Shown: piece by piece, positions 7,876 to 11,147 of the stretch
Numbering within the stretch: position 1 is the first letter of the stretch
Layout: each line of letters opens with the position of its first letter
Origin: an uncultured Novosphingobium sp.
GTDB lineage: Bacteria; Pseudomonadota; Alphaproteobacteria; Sphingomonadales; Sphingomonadaceae
NCBI GenBank assembly: GCA_946886365.1
Contig: CAMPIM010000109.1
Span: forward strand, 1 to 11,147
Direction of reading: 5' to 3'
Length of the DNA: 11,147 nt
Notes under the pieces: model-generated
Told to the model about the DNA's origin: nothing
The model's input: only the letters and a program-made list of their open reading frames with translations
Databases searched by the model: none
Position numbers and translations under genes: made by a program

Positions 7876-7906
7876 AAACCCCTCCGCCCCAGCTTCGGGG
7901 CTTTTG
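7873..7906 (-). promoter_or_regulatory. Hairpin with two exclusive forms at the holin-family gene start (possible terminator or attenuator)
   Basis: On the minus strand CAAAAGCCCC (7906-7897) can pair with GGGGTTTTTG (7882-7873) over ten base pairs (one G-U) with a 14-base loop. This is the A-tract, GC stem and U-tract layout of an intrinsic terminator. Alternatively GCCCC (7901-7897) pairs with GGGGC (7890-7886), leaving GGAGG and TTG 7875 free. The long form buries both the Shine-Dalgarno end and the TTG. It lies 23 bases after the stop of the first cluster gene (7929). Confidence 0.5.
7881..7885 (-). promoter_or_regulatory. Shine-Dalgarno GGAGG that decides the holin-family start
   Basis: GGAGG on the minus strand (plus CCTCC at 7881-7885) stands five bases before TTG 7875-7873. 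It is the only strong ribosome-binding sequence near the 5' end of this gene and argues for the shorter protein. Confidence 0.55.
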
Positions 7907-7928
7907 CGTGATTGATGGTACGTCGGGT

Positions 7929-8543
7929 TCAAGCCTTGTCGTCTGAACCCTTGGCCAACCGCATCAGGACGAAGCCGACCACCGCTGCCGCGCCGATTGC
8001 CACAGCAGGGCTTTTGCGCACGAAATCGCGCGCTTCAGTCATCAGTTGATCGACGTCCTTGCTGTCCAACGTGTCGGCAGCTCCCGCCACGGCTTCGGCT
8101 GCCTGCCGTGCATAATCGCCATATTGCGGGCCCAGCTTCGCATCGACAGTTCCCGCCGTGTCCGTGATCAGCTTGGCCAGGCTCTGCATCGCGGTGCCAG
8201 TCTTGTCTTTAGCGACGACCGCTGCGGACATGGCGGTCTTCGTTGCCTGATCCTTCAACGGGTCGATATGCGTCTTCCAGTCAACAGTGTTGAACTTGTC
8301 AGCTGCCGTCCGGGCGGCTTTCTCCGCCTGCGCCTTCAACGGTGCGATCTGTGCTGCCCAACCATGCGAAGCAGCGCCGTTACCGGGCTTGGCGGTCGGT
8401 GCGGGCCGCGTCGCCGCCGTCTTGACCGGAGCGGGCGCGGTGGGTGTCGCTTCGCGGGTCGCAACGGGCTTTCCCTTGGCGGGCTTCGCCGGAGTAGCCT
8501 TCTTGGCGCGCTTTACGGGCGGGGTTTCCGGGGTGTCGGCCAT
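7929..8543 (-). CDS. Lys/Ala/Pro-tailed protein with C-terminal membrane helix (YqjD-like arrangement)
   Basis: A 204-residue protein, first gene of the minus-strand cluster. Residues 1-60 are a low-complexity basic tail rich in Lys, Ala, Pro and Thr (KRAKKATPAKPAKGKP), like histone H1 tails. Residues 61-175 are amphipathic helix with spaced Lys/Asp/Ala. Residues 178-196 (SPAVAIGAAAVVGFVLMRL) form a C-terminal membrane helix preceded by Arg-Lys. Soluble N-terminus plus C-terminal anchor is the layout of DUF883 proteins such as E. coli YqjD, which tether ribosomes to the inner membrane in stationary phase; that role here is inference. The ATG at 8543 has GAGGAG about ten bases upstream. The frame is open to 8987 on this strand, but that would run into the eno coding region. 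A possible EcfG promoter lies at 8604-8628. Confidence 0.75.
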   Translation of the reverse strand: MADTPETPPVKRAKKATPAKPAKGKPVATREATPTAPAPVKTAATRPAPTAKPGNGAASHGWAAQIAPLKAQAEKAARTAADKFNTVDWKTHIDPLKDQATKTAMSAAVVAKDKTGTAMQSLAKLITDTAGTVDAKLGPQYGDYARQAAEAVAGAADTLDSKDVDQLMTEARDFVRKSPAVAIGAAAVVGFVLMRLAKGSDDKA

Positions 8544-10028
<1,485 letters not shown>

Positions 10029-10042
10029 ATTCATTTCAACAA

Positions 10043-10078
10043 CCGGCCGCAAGTTAACCAGTTTTTGCTTGCGGCCGG
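10043..10078 (+). terminator. Strong stem-loop after eno
   Basis: CCGGCCGCAAG (10043-10053) pairs perfectly with CTTGCGGCCGG (10068-10078) across a 14-base loop, starting 14 bases after the eno stop. No U-tract follows the stem (the sequence continues CTCCGG), so it could be a weak terminator or an mRNA 3'-end stabiliser that separates the high-level eno message from ftsB. Confidence 0.55.
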
Positions 10079-10103
10079 CTCCGGCCTGTGATTCAACTGT
10101 TCC

Positions 10104-10415
10104 ATGGCGCACATCGCGAAGCTCCGCATGTTGTTATTTTCGGCGTTCGGGCCTGCTATTGCGGTTCTGCTGTTGCTGTTCTTTGCCGGATATGTCGTGC
10201 TCGGTTCAAACGGCGTTCTTGCGTGGGGGGATTATACCCGCCAGCTACACCGCGCGCAGGGCGAGCTTAAGTCGGTTGAGGCGCAACGGAACGAGCTTCA
10301 TAACCGTGTTGACCTGCTCAACCCGCGCCGCGTCGACCCAGACCTGAGTGACGAATTGATCCGTCGCCAACTTGGCGTGATCCACCACGACGAAGTAATC
10401 GTCCCGCTCAACTGA
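10104..10415 (+). CDS. ftsB: Cell division protein FtsB / septum formation initiator (DivIC family)
   Basis: FtsB is a small bitopic inner-membrane protein that joins FtsL and FtsQ in the divisome. This 103-residue protein has a short basic cytoplasmic start, one membrane helix at about 10-34, a periplasmic coiled coil at about 42-73 (YTRQLHRAQGELKSVEAQRNEL), and the ending LLNPRRVDPDLSDELIRRQLGV that I recall from alphaproteobacterial DivIC/FtsB proteins. The ATG at 10104 has only a weak ribosome site; ATG 10128 (residue 9) is possible but would remove basic residues before the helix. It sits between eno and pdhA, as in many alphaproteobacteria. Confidence 0.9.
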   Translation: MAHIAKLRMLLFSAFGPAIAVLLLLFFAGYVVLGSNGVLAWGDYTRQLHRAQGELKSVEAQRNELHNRVDLLNPRRVDPDLSDELIRRQLGVIHHDEVIVPLN

Positions 10416-10454
10416 GCCACAACGTCGCATGGCGTTATTAGGCGGGCTGTGGCG

Positions 10455-10484
10455 TTGCAATCCGGGCCGGTCTGCCGCTATATC
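10455..10484 (+). promoter_or_regulatory. Candidate sigma-70 promoter for pdhA
   Basis: TTGCAA (10455-10460) and TATATC (10479-10484) are separated by 18 bases, each matching four of six consensus positions. They lie in the 110-base ftsB-pdhA gap, with the predicted start about 35 bases before the pdhA start codon. This is the best pair in the gap, but it is not strong. Confidence 0.38.
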
Positions 10485-10512
10485 GGGCTTCCTTCCATCC
10501 ATCACCAGGCAA

Positions 10513-10517
10513 AAGGA
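10513..10517 (+). promoter_or_regulatory. Shine-Dalgarno AAGGA that decides the pdhA TTG start
   Basis: AAGGA stands eight bases before TTG 10526. The frame is open upstream to a TAG at 10439-10441 but contains no ATG or GTG, so this site fixes the TTG as the likely start. Confidence 0.6.
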
Positions 10518-10525
10518 TAAGAGCC

Positions 10526-11147
10526 TTGGCGAAACCAACGACGCCGCGTCCTTCGCGTGCAAAGGCAAAGGCACAAAGCCCTGCCAGCGCGGATCACAAC
10601 CGGCCTCGCCCCGAAACTCCTTCGGATTACAAGGCCACGAAGGAAGAGTTGCTGGAATTCTATCGGCAGATGGTCCTCATCCGCCGCTTCGAGGAAAAGG
10701 CGGGCCAGCTTTACGGCCTCGGCCTGATCGGCGGCTTTTGTCACCTCTATATTGGCCAGGAAGCTGTAGCCGTCGGCATCCAATCCGCGCTCAAGCCTGG
10801 CAAAGACAGCGTTATCACCGGTTATCGCGACCACGGCCATATGCTCGCCTATGGGATTGATCCCAATGTCATCATGGCTGAACTGACGGGCCGTGAAGCC
10901 GGCATTTCGCGCGGCAAGGGCGGTTCGATGCACATGTTCAGCGTCGAGCATAAATTTTTCGGCGGACATGGCATCGTTGGCGCTCAGGTGTCGCTGGGGG
11001 CGGGCCTCGGATTTGCGCACAAATATAATGGTGATGGCGGCGTCTGCGTGGCCTATTTCGGCGACGGTGCTGCCAACCAGGGGCAGGTCTACGAGAGCTT
11101 CAACATGGCCGAGCTGTGGAAGCTGCCGATCATCTTCGTGATCGAGA
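10526..11147 (+). CDS. pdhA: Pyruvate dehydrogenase E1 component, alpha subunit, 3' partial
   Basis: The E1 alpha-beta enzyme decarboxylates pyruvate with thiamine diphosphate and passes the acetyl group to E2, linking glycolysis to the TCA cycle. The first 207 residues are present, and the frame is still open at the window end (the family is about 350). After a basic, Ala/Pro-rich N-terminal tail of about 35 residues come EELLEFYRQMVLIRRFEEK, YGLGLIGGFCHLYIGQEA (63-80), the active-site segment YRDHGH (100-105) and SRGKGGSMHMF (128-138). The thiamine-diphosphate motif begins at GDG 179-181 with NQGQVYESFNMAELWKLP; its closing Asn is beyond the window. The TTG start is chosen for its AAGGA site. 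pdhB probably follows. Another name could be acetoin dehydrogenase E1 alpha, but the tail and context favour PDH. Confidence 0.95.
   Translation, partial: MAKPTTPRPSRAKAKAQSPASADHNRPRPETPSDYKATKEELLEFYRQMVLIRRFEEKAGQLYGLGLIGGFCHLYIGQEAVAVGIQSALKPGKDSVITGYRDHGHMLAYGIDPNVIMAELTGREAGISRGKGGSMHMFSVEHKFFGGHGIVGAQVSLGAGLGFAHKYNGDGGVCVAYFGDGAANQGQVYESFNMAELWKLPIIFVIE

Noticed and set aside
7498..7932. A phage remnant suggested by the holin-family protein
   Set aside because: PF07332 proteins are widespread chromosomal membrane proteins. No endolysin, integrase, tail or other phage gene is nearby.
10429..10860. Plus-strand frame of 143 codons overlapping the ftsB-pdhA gap
   Set aside because: It runs out of frame through the conserved pdhA coding sequence, which has the E1 alpha motifs and a good Shine-Dalgarno before TTG 10526.

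Overview
The window looks like a piece of an alphaproteobacterial chromosome, most likely a sphingomonad (Sphingobium/Sphingomonas/Novosphingobium type). The reasons are the high GC content and codon use, the style of the enolase, FtsB and PdhA proteins, a DUF4170 protein, and the gene order eno-ftsB-pdhA, which I recall as typical of the group. Assignment below family level is inference. No phage, insertion sequence, CRISPR array, tRNA or rRNA gene was seen. Most of the window is core metabolism.

Left part (1-5602, + strand): a pyrimidine/arginine block with carA (5' end cut off), an RraB-family RNase E inhibitor, a small AT-richer putative lipoprotein, and carB, joined by 4-, 4- and 1-base overlaps. 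It is followed after 80 bases by greA, and then directly by a rhomboid intramembrane protease (5607-6269). CarA and CarB together make carbamoyl phosphate. The two small genes between them are the unexpected part.

Middle (6274-8543, - strand): DUF4170, then a tightly overlapping cluster of four small membrane-associated genes, read from 8543 down to 6598. The order is a Lys/Ala/Pro-tailed protein with a C-terminal membrane helix, a two-helix holin-family protein (PF07332/YqjE type), a DUF3618/YqjK-like one-helix protein, and a second amphipathic protein with a glycine/alanine-rich membrane helix. The set recalls the stationary-phase yqjD-yqjE-yqjK operon of E. coli. A one-mismatch EcfG-type (general stress sigma) promoter lies ahead of it. 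Two notable hairpins lie on this strand: one with mutually exclusive forms at the start of the holin-family gene, and one overlapping the Shine-Dalgarno sequence of the DUF4170 gene.

Right part (8754-11147, + strand): enolase with a strong hairpin after it, ftsB (division protein), and the 5' 622 bases of pdhA (pyruvate dehydrogenase E1 alpha, TTG start), which runs off the window. Enolase and PDH are successive parts of lower glycolysis; ftsB sits between them.

The best candidates for something little described are the four-gene membrane cluster with its RNA structures, and the lipoprotein and RraB genes inserted between carA and carB. Neither is proven to be a new system.
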